Position numbers and translations under genes: made by a program. This document shows, piece after piece, positions 26,120-36,147 of a stretch of DNA of 64,000 nucleotides (position 1 is the stretch's first letter; each line of letters begins with the position of its first letter). The stretch covers positions 248,001 through 312,000 of the forward strand of contig NC_060202.1 of the NCBI RefSeq assembly GCF_020623625.1. Reading direction: 5' to 3'. The notes under the pieces are model-generated. The model was not told the DNA's origin, ran no database searches, and worked only from the letters and a program-made list of their open reading frames with translations. This stretch comes from Saccharomycodes ludwigii (taxonomy: Eukaryota > Ascomycota > Saccharomycetes > Saccharomycodales > Saccharomycodaceae).

Positions 26120-26813
26120 GAATAATGCTAGTAAATACAGTCGATGGTTTCATATGTTTATTATTATCATTGTTTTCTAGTGCAGGATATCTATCATACC
26201 GTGATAAAAAAGATAAATCGGTGTTTTCTAAAGACATTACACTATTTTTTTTTGTTTTTGCTTTTTCCATCAAATTTTTATTACTTTTTGATAAAAGTTG
26301 CGAAGAATAATATCCTGTATAGGTGTTGTTCTCGTGAGTATCAGCATCCCTGTCATTGAATGCAAATTCTTCTTCTTCCTCTTCTTCTTCTTCTTCTTCT
26401 CCTTCCTCTATCATATTTCTATTATTATAATTTTTATCGTAATAATTGTCACTTCTAGCTTTATTGTTATCGTGCTTGCGTCTGCTATTTTCCATTTCGT
26501 TCGGGTTCCTATTTTTGTTACTGGAATCGTTCAAAAACGCCAGATTTTGGTTGTGTAATAAAGATTCACTACTAAGATTATTGTTGTTGTGGTTGTTGTT
26601 GTTGAGGGTGTCAGATGATGAGGGAGGCAAATTACTACCACTGCTATCGTAAGCATTTTCATCTGAAAATGGATTTTGTGACTCTAATTGAGTTAATGAA
26701 CTAGCGTCATTGTTATTACTGGTGCTGGCAATATTCTGTTGTTGGGACAAATGTTCATTATTACTACTGCTACTAGTTAAAATCCTTTTACTCTTCTCTC
26801 TATTGTTGGTCAT
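24405..26813 (-). CDS. Kre6/Skn1-family beta-1,6-glucan synthesis protein, copy B
   Basis: The upstream partner of the tandem pair. Its 802 residues have a longer, different cytosolic tail (about 1-270) with Asn, poly-Glu (encoded near 26370-26405) and Ser tracts, then the same juxtamembrane block, a membrane helix of different sequence, and the lumenal domain with ELDILEGE at about 576-583. The lumenal region is almost the same as copy A. Both copies keep the acidic cluster and appear intact, so both are probably functional, with regulation or trafficking differing through the tail. It lies next to the SIS gene and VPS62, the position of SKN1/KRE6 in S. cerevisiae. Confidence 0.93.
24428..25996 (-). 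repeat. Near-identical block shared with copy A
   Basis: Counterpart of 20821-22388. Similarity covers the lumenal domain and the cytosolic juxtamembrane block, and is interrupted at the membrane-helix codons (about 25738-25821). Confidence 0.85.
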
Positions 26814-27622
26814 CGTTTTATTTATTTATTTTTTGATCTTTTAGGTTTCTTATTTTGTTAGGCCTAAATTAGTGTTAACTAATATTAAGAGAACTATAAG
26901 CACAAAAATATATAATAGAGACGAAACTTAGTTATTTTATATAAATAAAGATGGTTCGAACAAAAAGATTATTTTTTTAAGAGAATATAAGTTCTATATA
27001 TCAAATAAATAAAAAGTTAACAACAAAATAACTTCTTTTCTTTTTTTTTTTTTTCTATTTATTTATCTGCTTGTTATTTTTCATTTTGATTTTGCTATTT
27101 TTATACTCTTTTCCTTTTGATATATGTATATATATTTATTATTATTATAAATTTTAAAATTGCCAGTAATAACAAAATACAAAATACAAAAAAAAATAAA
27201 TAAATAAGGGTTAAAAAAAAATAGGTGGTGACGCTAAGATTATTTTATTTATATGTTTCAGGTAACCAAATAGAAAATTTACAAAGTAAGGCTACAAAAA
27301 CAGCCCTGTGATGATTTATTTTTGTACCGGCTGGAAGGGAAATAGAAAAAAAAAAAGAAAAGGGAAAGTCAGGGTAAAAATTTACTTTTTTGGAGTAAAT
27401 TCACTAGCAGAGTATTTATTATACATCTTTGTCATTAGTCCGTAATAGTCCGTATTTGTTAATCCAACTTATTTATATTTGCTTTTAACTGCTTAAAATT
27501 AAAAAAACATTTCTTTGTACCAGCTTTCCCTGTCGAAGAGAGTAATTCTAAGATAAAGATAAATAACAACCAATATTATAAAATCGTTTATATATTAAAA
27601 AAAAAAATAACGTCAACTATTA
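26814..27622. other. Promoter of KRE6-like copy B and 3' region of the SIS gene
   Basis: No gene. T run near 27041-27054, (TA)n near 27121-27135, A runs near 27188-27197 and 27345-27360. No known element was recognised. Confidence 0.55.
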
Positions 27623-28609
27623 TTACTGGCTAATAAATTGTTCGAATAATTTTGATACATCAAATATCATAGTAGGGCCATCATTATGACTACTGTATTG
27701 TTTATAAGCCCTTTGTAGTGTTACACTTGGATATGTTTTGTCATTATATTTACACCAATCATACTTTACAACACTTTGTAAGAATAATAGTTCCGTAATA
27801 TTACTATTTATAGTAAAATATTCTGTTGCTAAATCATCCCTATCAACACCTAAAATGGCATTTCCATCACTTGCAACACTGCTACTAGCAAATAATGATA
27901 GGTCTACAGCGGAATTTTTCAATCCTATACCGCCACCCGGATGAAATTTATTAAAAACAGAATTTCTATAATCAATATCTCCATTGTATTTAAGGTAGCT
28001 TAAAGAATACACTAGACAATCTAGCACAATTAGCAATAACGTGGTGGATATGGTAGGTGCCTTTAACCCATGTTGTATGTTACTTTCTTCAATCAATTGT
28101 GGTATTTCCAAAACAGCTCTATTTGAATCAACACAATCTAATAATGAATGCATGGCCATAGTACTCTCGCAATTATTTGTAATTATGATCAAGTCATTTG
28201 TAATTTGTAATGTATTGTTACAAAAATCCATCAATTGAATAATCTCAATGGTTTCTCCACTACTGCTTACAAATATCAATAAATCTGTACCAAATTTTAT
28301 AGATCCTAAGTCTCCATGCATTGCTTCGGACGGATGTAAGGTTATACTTTGTATATTTAGCGAATTTAACATACTGCTAACTTTATTACATATTTTGAAT
28401 GTTTTGCCGCATCCGACCAAAACTATCTTGCCTTGTGTGTTATTCAGTATTGATAAAATGTGACTAAGCTTTGAAACATTATCATTTTTGCAGTTTTGAA
28501 TATAATATCTACTAATTAAATCGCCAAGTGAAGCATGATGAGCTGTTATCAATTCAAAAAATTGTTTAATTGCATTTTCTCTTATGTTAATATTAGGTGT
28601 GTTAATCAT
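27623..28609 (-). CDS. SIS-domain sugar-phosphate isomerase-like protein (KpsF/KdsD family)
   Basis: The 328-residue protein carries one SIS domain (about 35-200). The glycine-rich phosphosugar site VLVGCGKTFKICNKV, the segment LHPSEAMHGDLGSIKFGTD and the SSSGETIE motif match the arabinose-5-phosphate isomerase layout (bacterial HPxEAxHGDLG and SxSGE). FHPGGGIGLK corresponds to the HPGGALGRK motif at the end of that domain. The C-terminal 90 residues have no recognisable tandem CBS pair, unlike bacterial KdsD. S. cerevisiae has no orthologue that I know of. The gene sits between VPS62 and KRE6, the slot of BTN2/CUR1 in S. cerevisiae. Substrate unknown; a role in D-arabinose or pentose-phosphate interconversion is only a guess. 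Confidence 0.8.
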   Translation of the reverse strand: MINTPNINIRENAIKQFFELITAHHASLGDLISRYYIQNCKNDNVSKLSHILSILNNTQGKIVLVGCGKTFKICNKVSSMLNSLNIQSITLHPSEAMHGDLGSIKFGTDLLIFVSSSGETIEIIQLMDFCNNTLQITNDLIIITNNCESTMAMHSLLDCVDSNRAVLEIPQLIEESNIQHGLKAPTISTTLLLIVLDCLVYSLSYLKYNGDIDYRNSVFNKFHPGGGIGLKNSAVDLSLFASSSVASDGNAILGVDRDDLATEYFTINSNITELLFLQSVVKYDWCKYNDKTYPSVTLQRAYKQYSSHNDGPTMIFDVSKLFEQFISQ

Positions 28610-29191
28610 TTTTCTATATTCAGTTGTATATTTACAATTTTTGAACTTCTTTACCCTAGATATTATTCGATTGGGTTAAGCGGGACAGTTGGTGTATAAG
28701 AACAAAAAAGTAATTAAATATAAATAAATAAACAAAAAAAAACAAAAAACAAAAATAAAAAATGTACATAAAACCGTTTTGTCAAATGCAGGGAAAAAAA
28801 GAAAAAAGGGTACATTCCCGATTCAATTTCTAAGTAATAAATTACAATTCGGCATAATAAAATATAAATGGTATTTGAATGTAATTAAACATTATATCTA
28901 TTGGAAAAGAAAAAAGGAAAGAGAGAAAGAGAAAGGAAAAAAAAAAAAAAAAAGTTCCTATCAATAAACCGCTAATAACAATATACAATTATATATCTAC
29001 CTTTAATATTTATATAAATAAAGACAAAAGACCAAAGACAAAAAAAAAAAAAAAAATAAAATTATATTTGCTCACTCCTATAATACTCAAAACCTATACA
29101 ATACTTGATAGCAACAATAATAACGCAATTCAATACCAAGTATCGAAAAAAAAAATAAAAAAAAAAATTAAAATTTCCTGCTTTTTCATTC
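28610..29191. other. SIS-gene promoter and VPS62-like 3' region
   Basis: No gene. A-rich tracts near 28733-28760 and 28936-28953, a 16-17 A run near 29040-29056, and a short A-rich frame (28779-28967) that is not credible. Confidence 0.55.
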
Positions 29192-30586
29192 TCACCCTGT
29201 AAAAAAGTCCATTACAAAACAAAAACAACCACGCCATGTGAGAAACCTTATTAAACATCTTAACCATTTGGGTCTTATTCTATATAATGCAATTCCGCAA
29301 TTGTCACCAACAAGGTCATTTCTTTCCGCATCTAAACCTTGACCTCTTTTAATGCTCCTCCTTAGTGGGCACCCGTGCCAAAAATTCCAAAACTTATAAT
29401 TTTGACAAACCTTATCCCTAAATAAATTTTTACCAGTAGGACCAGTTGGTCCATCTATGTATCTCCATTGAAAGGGACACAATTTTTGTCTAGAATCCGA
29501 CATTGGTAGTCTTTTATTTCCCCAATGTCCTTGATATTGTAACCAGTCAACCCCCAACTCTAATAACTCTCTTTTCCTGAATGGTTTAAATATTTCAATA
29601 TTACTGGAATTCTCTTGTTTTTCCACTAGGTAGCCATAAAAATTTAAAGCCGGGTCCCACATATACCCTCTATCAGTAAAATCACTCAAGGCACTGAAAA
29701 ACAAAGGGACATCATGCGCATGTTGTCCAACAGAGGCATAGTTTGCATGTGTTCCCTTTGCTGAAAATATAACTGGTCTTTCATATTTAACAATTTCTTC
29801 ACCATGTTCGTTATTTTTGCTATTATAATAATATTCTTTTTTTTCAATCGCCTCAAATCTATAGCCGCTACCACCAGCATGTGCACTCAGCCAAATACTT
29901 TGTGGGGTTCCATTAACAAATCTTATAATACAATGTTCCCAATCCCCAATATGGTTGCCCCATGGCCCTTGTCCCATCACAAAGGCACCTAAATTGAATC
30001 CATAAAAAAAAAACCAATAAGCATCTATTATTTCGTCGGCATCAGTAGAATTATTACTAGTGTGCTTTCTAACGATTAAGTTGGCAGGCGCATTTTTTAT
30101 ATATCCCTTAGAGTCAGGTTTATTACCCAACAAAAATCTAGGATATGTCACATCCGCATCGAAATCATCAATTTCCATAAAAATTTCATTACTTGGGATA
30201 TTAAGAGTCGTGGTGTTCTTGCCAACTGTAGAAAATAGTTTATAATTTGTCTTTAAATCTTTCTTTATATCTAGTCCGTAATCATGCAATACAACTTTAG
30301 TGTTGACATCATTATCTGATTTACTGTAATATACCAATTTGAACCTTTCCACAAAAGTCTTCACATCACATGGTAAATATTTCTCTTCACTATATAAATG
30401 AACTATTGGAGCATACTTGATTACATACTCAGGTATTTCATTTAGTACTGTAGATAACGAATCCTCCTGTTTGTCCTTAGACGAAAAATGGTGTATATGA
30501 TTGCAACCAACCAATCTTTTTGTTGAAATAGAGGTATTTACTAGTAAGCCAAGTAGTAAATATGTTATTAACCGTATTGAGATCAT
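29192..30586 (-). CDS. Vps62/Tda6-family protein
   Basis: A 464-residue protein, close to S. cerevisiae Vps62 and Tda6 (both about 467). It has an N-terminal hydrophobic signal or anchor (about 3-22), then the fungal Vps62 domain: YAPIVHLYSEEKYLPCDVKTFV, later WNHIGDWEH-type (GNHIGDWEHCIIRF) and FSAKGTHANYASVGQH segments, and conserved Trp/Cys at the C-terminus. Family members are linked to vacuolar protein sorting, but the biochemical function is unknown. It is single copy here, matching the position of YGR141W/YPR157W between CBF2 and KRE6/SKN1. Confidence 0.88.
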   Translation of the reverse strand: MISIRLITYLLLGLLVNTSISTKRLVGCNHIHHFSSKDKQEDSLSTVLNEIPEYVIKYAPIVHLYSEEKYLPCDVKTFVERFKLVYYSKSDNDVNTKVVLHDYGLDIKKDLKTNYKLFSTVGKNTTTLNIPSNEIFMEIDDFDADVTYPRFLLGNKPDSKGYIKNAPANLIVRKHTSNNSTDADEIIDAYWFFFYGFNLGAFVMGQGPWGNHIGDWEHCIIRFVNGTPQSIWLSAHAGGSGYRFEAIEKKEYYYNSKNNEHGEEIVKYERPVIFSAKGTHANYASVGQHAHDVPLFFSALSDFTDRGYMWDPALNFYGYLVEKQENSSNIEIFKPFRKRELLELGVDWLQYQGHWGNKRLPMSDSRQKLCPFQWRYIDGPTGPTGKNLFRDKVCQNYKFWNFWHGCPLRRSIKRGQGLDAERNDLVGDNCGIALYRIRPKWLRCLIRFLTWRGCFCFVMDFFTG

Positions 30587-31625
30587 GTTGTCCGTTGCTT
30601 AGCGCTGATAATAATTTATACTAGATGTTCGTTTAATCTTAATTTGGACAGAAACAAAAATTAATCTTTTGTTCTGTTTATTTAGTATCTAACAACGAAA
30701 ATAAAGCTTTTGTTGACTAGAAGGCTGATTTATATAACCGATTTCGTGGTTTTTTGCTGTTATTTTCCCTTTTATTTTTTATTTATTTATCTAATTTTTT
30801 TTTTTTTTTTCTCAATTTTATTTAACACTGATTCAATATATTAAAATAAAATACTAATTCTTTCAGTTGGTGATTGCACTAATAACAAAAGGTAGTATTG
30901 TAATAAAACTTCGTTTAAACGATCGTTCTACACTTGCCCTTTTTAATTATCTTTGGCTAGTATTATTATGAGTAAAAAAACTCCTTTGTAAATTAATTAT
31001 AGATGATAAAATATTGTACTAAACGATCGTATTATAAAACATATATATATATTTTTTTTTCTATGCATTTAATTGTCATAAAATATTGTGAAATATATCT
31101 GCGTTATTCTAACAATATTCATCATAACAATAAAAGAAAAGAAAAGAAAAGAAAAAAAAAGAAAAAAGAAAAAAGATTTTTTATCAAGGAATTTTGGTAG
31201 TGCGATCATCTCCTTTTTTTTTTTTTTTTTTCTTTTTTCTTTTTACTTAAATCTTTCCTTCTAACAAAATTTTAATATATATAATATATATACAACCTTT
31301 CCCGTGGAAAGATTCTCACTCTGTACTCATGCACTAAAGTAAGAATCCTAATAATATAATTTTTCCATCATCAACAATAAAATATAAGGAGTTAGGCAAC
31401 CTATTCATTATAAATATATCATGTATAAACCAACTTACTCCTTTAGTTTACCGATTTTTATACTCATTCCCCCTTTATCGCTAATAATAGGGATATTTTC
31501 AAAAGAAGAGCTGAAACCGACATGAAGAGCTAAGGATCTTTTACAAATTAATTAAAATACAATAAGCTTTTGTTATCTAATTAAACATTTGTGTTATTCC
31601 GGCATCATACACAAACACTAGGATT
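30587..31625. other. VPS62-like promoter and CBF2 3' region
   Basis: No gene in 1.0 kb. AAACGATCGT occurs twice (about 30917 and 31022), each holding the palindrome ACGATCGT. It also has (AAAAG)n near 31133-31175 and T runs near 30796-30810 and 31212-31230. A mixed-composition stretch at 31290-31560 has no recognised content. Confidence 0.5.
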
Positions 31626-34600
31626 TCATTCCTTTTTCCAATTCATACCAGTATTTTTCTTGTGGTTTTTCAAAAACTCACTAAACGACGGTATATCGTC
31701 ACTGAACTTGTTGCTGCAAAACTCTTTCATTATATTTAGAGCCTCAAATCTATCAACTCCTAGATTATTGACAAAATTGATGTAGCATTCCACGACAGGC
31801 TTTCTTATTTTATACATTTCTGCATTAACGCCTTGCAATCTCCAGTGCTTCCCTAGCCTTTTATTAGTAGAATGGACACATTCGTTTCCATACTTTTCAT
31901 TTGGCGAGTACCATTCTAGAATTATATCCTCAACACCCAAATTTTTATCTGGATTCATTTTGAAAACAATCGTCTTGTCCTTGTCAGCATCATTGTCCAA
32001 TCTTATTTTTTTATTATTTTCCATGTTTGTTGTGCTTCTTGTTCGGGCTAATGTATGTTTTTTGCGTGGTGAAGTACCGAGACCTTCATACCTAAGGTTG
32101 TTCTGATCAGTATTTTTAGTTTGAATGGTAACAATATCACTGCTTTCATAGTCCAATAACCCCCTCTTCCTTGGTGACAATGATTTTTCTCTAGTTATTG
32201 CCTTTATCTCGGAATTTAAAACTTCATTTTTTAAAGACTCTTTAATTTCATTTGCTATCTCATTTTTCAAATCATTCTTTAACTCTTTACGTATTTCTTC
32301 TTTTATTTCTTCTTTATACCTCATCTGGAATTCATCAATGATTTCTGCTATTAGATCTTCCTTATATTTATTAAACATTTGTGTGAGTTTTCTGGTTTCT
32401 AAGGTCATATTTGCCCTTAGTTCTCTTTTAATTATTTCCACAATCATTCGTTGTAGCTCTTGAGCTTCAGTATCTTCATCATCATCGTCGTCGTCGTCGT
32501 CTTCTTCACTCTCATCTCCGTCACTTCCAGCACCTTTATTTTTTACAATGTGATTTGACTTCTCAACTTCATGTTCTTGTTTCAAAAAATCCGCTTCAGA
32601 ATCCCCACTATTAACAATATTTTCCTGATTTAACTTTTTCTTTGATCTTATGCCTTTAAAACTACTAGTATCCGCTACATGTAAATCTTTAATATTAACG
32701 GCATCCAATTGGTTCTCAATAATTTGTAAAACACTGGAAAATTGCGAAGCCTCAATAAAGGGACAATGACGATTAAATTTTTTTGGACTAACAATTTTAT
32801 TATTTGCAGAACTGCGACTGCCCTCAATAAGAGCTATATTACCATTATTAGTAACACCTGTAGTATTTTGAAATCTATTAAAACAGGTTTGCAACATTCC
32901 AATGAGAGTTTTAAAATTTGAAAGTATCTGATATTTTGTAAATTCCACTATAGTGTTAGAATCGATCCTATGAACTGGTAGCATTGATTCGTTTTTTTTA
33001 GCACCAGTAGCCAGAGCATAATTGTGATCCATGGTAGTGTAAGTGTTGTTGCCAATGGAAGGATTTGTGTTAGTGTCTTGTATTGGTATAGGCCCCAAGG
33101 TGCTAATTGCAGGAGTAGGTATATTAATCGGGGTATAATTTTCCACCAGATCGCCCAAATTATAATTACTCCATATCCCTGGATTTTCTCGATCATATTT
33201 TTCCAAAATGGTTTTGTAAAATTTAACAAATTCTTGTTTTGAAAAGAGTCCATCTTTACTTTGAAATATATCATGCTGGGGAAATATTCTATAGATTATA
33301 GGTAACCCAAATAATAAATATCTTCGTAAAAGCTTCATAACCTTGTTAAATTCTAAAGCGGAATGAGAACTGTTATCGTCGGATTCAGGGAATATTTGAG
33401 TTAATAAATTTTCCGGTAATTGACTATTAAAGCTATCCCGAAGATAAAGAGCAACTGTTTTATCAGTAGTATCCTCTAAATAGTCGTATACATGTAAAAA
33501 ATCATCAGTAACCATATAAGGACAGTGGAATTTTGATTTAATATACTTATTGCTTTCATTGATATAATCCCAATCTTCCAGCGCCCATTGCAAATTCTTG
33601 AAAAATCCAGTGTGTTTTTTAGCAAAATAATTATTTTTCTTGTAAGGTTTGTGTAAATATTGAAATGCACAGCTATAATAAAGTCCCATTGTATCTTCAA
33701 TTGGTGGCTTAGTAAAACTTCTGCCTCTAATCAGTGGATAATTGTCAACCTCAATATTTTTCAAAGTAGGATATCCATCACCCTTGTAGTTGGGGCCACC
33801 ATAAAATCGTAAATGAGAGTAGCATGCTAGCGATATTAAAGGGTTATCAAACACCTGATGTAACGGTGAAGATGGTAAAAAACTTGATATTTTATACTCA
33901 CCAAAATCGTGTGTTACAAACAATGTAGTATCCTCTCCTTCCATCACATGCAAGTCCTTTAATAGTAGCAAATTTCTTTCTTTAAATGCTAAGTTAGTAA
34001 AATGTTGAATATGGAAATCTACTAAAAACCTTAATTTCTCTAAGGATGTTCTAAAGTATTTTGGAAACTTGTTATTTAATTCAATAGTCTGATCATTATA
34101 AAAATTTATAGACATTTCCAATGGCGTTGGATACAATTGTTTTTTATTGATGATGTTAGTGTTGATGTTTTTTTTAAAGTTGTATAATTTTATGACATTT
34201 TCTAAATATTCTTCGCCTACTGTAGCATTTGCATTTTCCTCCCTCTCCTCTTTTTGTTCTTCGAACTGTTCTTTTTCATTTTTGTGTATAACTATGATTT
34301 TATTTAATAAATTTAAACTGGATATAATTTTACGATATGTTGCTATGTTAATATTATCGTCCGAATTATGGTCAATAAGATCAGTAGTGTTCTTATTCTT
34401 TTCCGCATTGATTTCTCCCTCTCCTTCCTCTTCCTCTTCTGTTTTTGAAGTTTCATATAGGTGAAGAATATATAAATGAATTAGAGGAGCATTAACTTTA
34501 ATATCTGCATAATAATTTGATTTCTTATTATCGTTAGTTGTATTGTCCTTAACAATATAATTTTTATACCATTTGATGTATTTGGATTGGTATAATTTGT

Positions 34601-34715
34601 ATTGATAAACTGTCCTTGGATTTAGCTTACTAATAAGTTCTTTAACTCTAAGTTCTACAGATTCATTGGTCATGTTTATCTCACTCTCTCTTTCACTATT
34701 TTTTATTTTGCTCAC
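31626..34715 (-). CDS. CBF2: CBF3 kinetochore complex DNA-binding subunit (Ndc10/Cbf2)
   Basis: It binds the CDEIII element of point centromeres and anchors the kinetochore. The 1029 residues align with S. cerevisiae Cbf2 (956). The N-terminal segment LNPRTVYQYKLYQSKYIKW mirrors its LKPRTAHQYKTYYTKYIQW. The core is the tyrosine-recombinase-like DNA-binding region (about 190-480), followed by an acidic Asp/Glu run (about 745-760), a charged helical region (about 765-850) and a C-terminal segment IILEWYSPNEKYGNECVHS (about 935-955) that resembles the GCR1_C type. A second in-frame ATG (MTNESV) lies 14 codons in and could be the true start. Order CBF2-VPS62-KRE6 is as in S. cerevisiae YGR140W-YGR143W. 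Confidence 0.95.
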   Translation of the reverse strand: MSKIKNSERESEINMTNESVELRVKELISKLNPRTVYQYKLYQSKYIKWYKNYIVKDNTTNDNKKSNYYADIKVNAPLIHLYILHLYETSKTEEEEEGEGEINAEKNKNTTDLIDHNSDDNINIATYRKIISSLNLLNKIIVIHKNEKEQFEEQKEEREENANATVGEEYLENVIKLYNFKKNINTNIINKKQLYPTPLEMSINFYNDQTIELNNKFPKYFRTSLEKLRFLVDFHIQHFTNLAFKERNLLLLKDLHVMEGEDTTLFVTHDFGEYKISSFLPSSPLHQVFDNPLISLACYSHLRFYGGPNYKGDGYPTLKNIEVDNYPLIRGRSFTKPPIEDTMGLYYSCAFQYLHKPYKKNNYFAKKHTGFFKNLQWALEDWDYINESNKYIKSKFHCPYMVTDDFLHVYDYLEDTTDKTVALYLRDSFNSQLPENLLTQIFPESDDNSSHSALEFNKVMKLLRRYLLFGLPIIYRIFPQHDIFQSKDGLFSKQEFVKFYKTILEKYDRENPGIWSNYNLGDLVENYTPINIPTPAISTLGPIPIQDTNTNPSIGNNTYTTMDHNYALATGAKKNESMLPVHRIDSNTIVEFTKYQILSNFKTLIGMLQTCFNRFQNTTGVTNNGNIALIEGSRSSANNKIVSPKKFNRHCPFIEASQFSSVLQIIENQLDAVNIKDLHVADTSSFKGIRSKKKLNQENIVNSGDSEADFLKQEHEVEKSNHIVKNKGAGSDGDESEEDDDDDDDDEDTEAQELQRMIVEIIKRELRANMTLETRKLTQMFNKYKEDLIAEIIDEFQMRYKEEIKEEIRKELKNDLKNEIANEIKESLKNEVLNSEIKAITREKSLSPRKRGLLDYESSDIVTIQTKNTDQNNLRYEGLGTSPRKKHTLARTRSTTNMENNKKIRLDNDADKDKTIVFKMNPDKNLGVEDIILEWYSPNEKYGNECVHSTNKRLGKHWRLQGVNAEMYKIRKPVVECYINFVNNLGVDRFEALNIMKEFCSNKFSDDIPSFSEFLKNHKKNTGMNWKKE

Positions 34716-36081
34716 GTCAAATATTTCGTGATAGGTATATTCCTTTGAGGTATATGTCTGTAATGCTTAGTATGAAAATATGAAGTAAGAATTTGAAAAG
34801 TAAGAAAGATATCATATTGAAAGAAGACAAAAAAAAAAAAAAAAAAAAAAAAACATCTAAAAACTTTAAATAACGATACGCGTTAAAAATAATGTGTACC
34901 TTGCCCAGTTTTTATCACTTGTTTCGAACGTTTTATGGTCCCATATAAGACATGTTTAAAATGGTTCTGTATACTTTACTGATATATATGAAAAATTTCC
35001 TCCTTGGTCACATATATAATGTCATTAACTACTAGATATTGATAATTTTTTTTTTGTTGTTGAAAAAAAAAAAAAATCATACAACAGAATCTTTCGACTT
35101 TTATATAAAAGTTATTCCATTTTTAAATCACTAAAATAAAATTTGACTTTGTTAAATCAATCCAAATTTCACCATCTTAGGTGGAGGGAGTAGAGGGAGA
35201 GAAAATCGTCTAAATAACTCAAAAAAAGTCTTTGAATGCCATGTCAAAATTCAGCTTAATTAAATATTGTACAAAAGTTAGCTAAAAATATCCTTTCGTG
35301 GTTAGTAAATAGGGTAACCAACAAACCTAAAAAATATTATCAGAATTAGCATTATTATTATTATTATTATTAGATTAGGTCATTGATTATATTAAACAAA
35401 ATGAAAGGTATATAATTATATTATATATGACGATAAAAGTTAAAAAAGATCATAATTAATATTAGGAATAAAAGTGAATGAAAAACAAAATTAAAAATAA
35501 ATAAAAAAATCTTGATTACTGAAATACTAGTGTATAGGCGCTTATTATCATTAATATTATAATATCAGTTTATGATAATCCTCCAGAAGAATTATTTTAG
35601 AATAAAATAAAATAAACAAAATTCTCTGGAATATAAAAAAGATTAATTTTTCTGCTAATTACGGTATCAGCTCTAACAGGAAAAAACAATTAAAATGGAT
35701 ATGATTGGATGAACAAAGGTAAAACAAAAATAGCTGTGAAAAGTAAACATGAATCATAGATCAAAGAGGGCAAAAAAAAAAAAAAAAAAAAAAAAAAATT
35801 TATGATGTGAAAAATTTTCTAGTTCTCCCTCCCTCTCTCTTCTCTGAACTGCACTTATACATGACCACTTTATTATAAGTTCTCAAATATTGTTGTTAGT
35901 AGTAGTTTTGACACGAACGTACGCAATAATGATAAAAGTACCAATTGACAAAATGAAGAAATGCTCTCAAAACTGCTCAGATGAACTCTTTATTTTTCTT
36001 TTTTTTTTTTTTTCGCCCATACATTTATTCTTATTCCGGGCGTTGTATTCGGCAAAGGAAGCTACAATAAAAAGAAAAAGG

Positions 36082-36115
<34 letters not shown>

Positions 36116-36147
36116 GCATTTCTCTTTTTTCGTTTATTCCTTTTCAT
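34716..36147. other. CBF2 promoter and TPO-like 3' region
   Basis: No credible gene in 1.4 kb. Long A runs at about 34830-34853, 35773-35797 and 36082-36110 (29 A), a (TTA)n run near 35350-35372, and C/T-rich DNA near 35821-35845. One of two gene-poor spacers flanking the inverted transporter gene. Confidence 0.55.
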
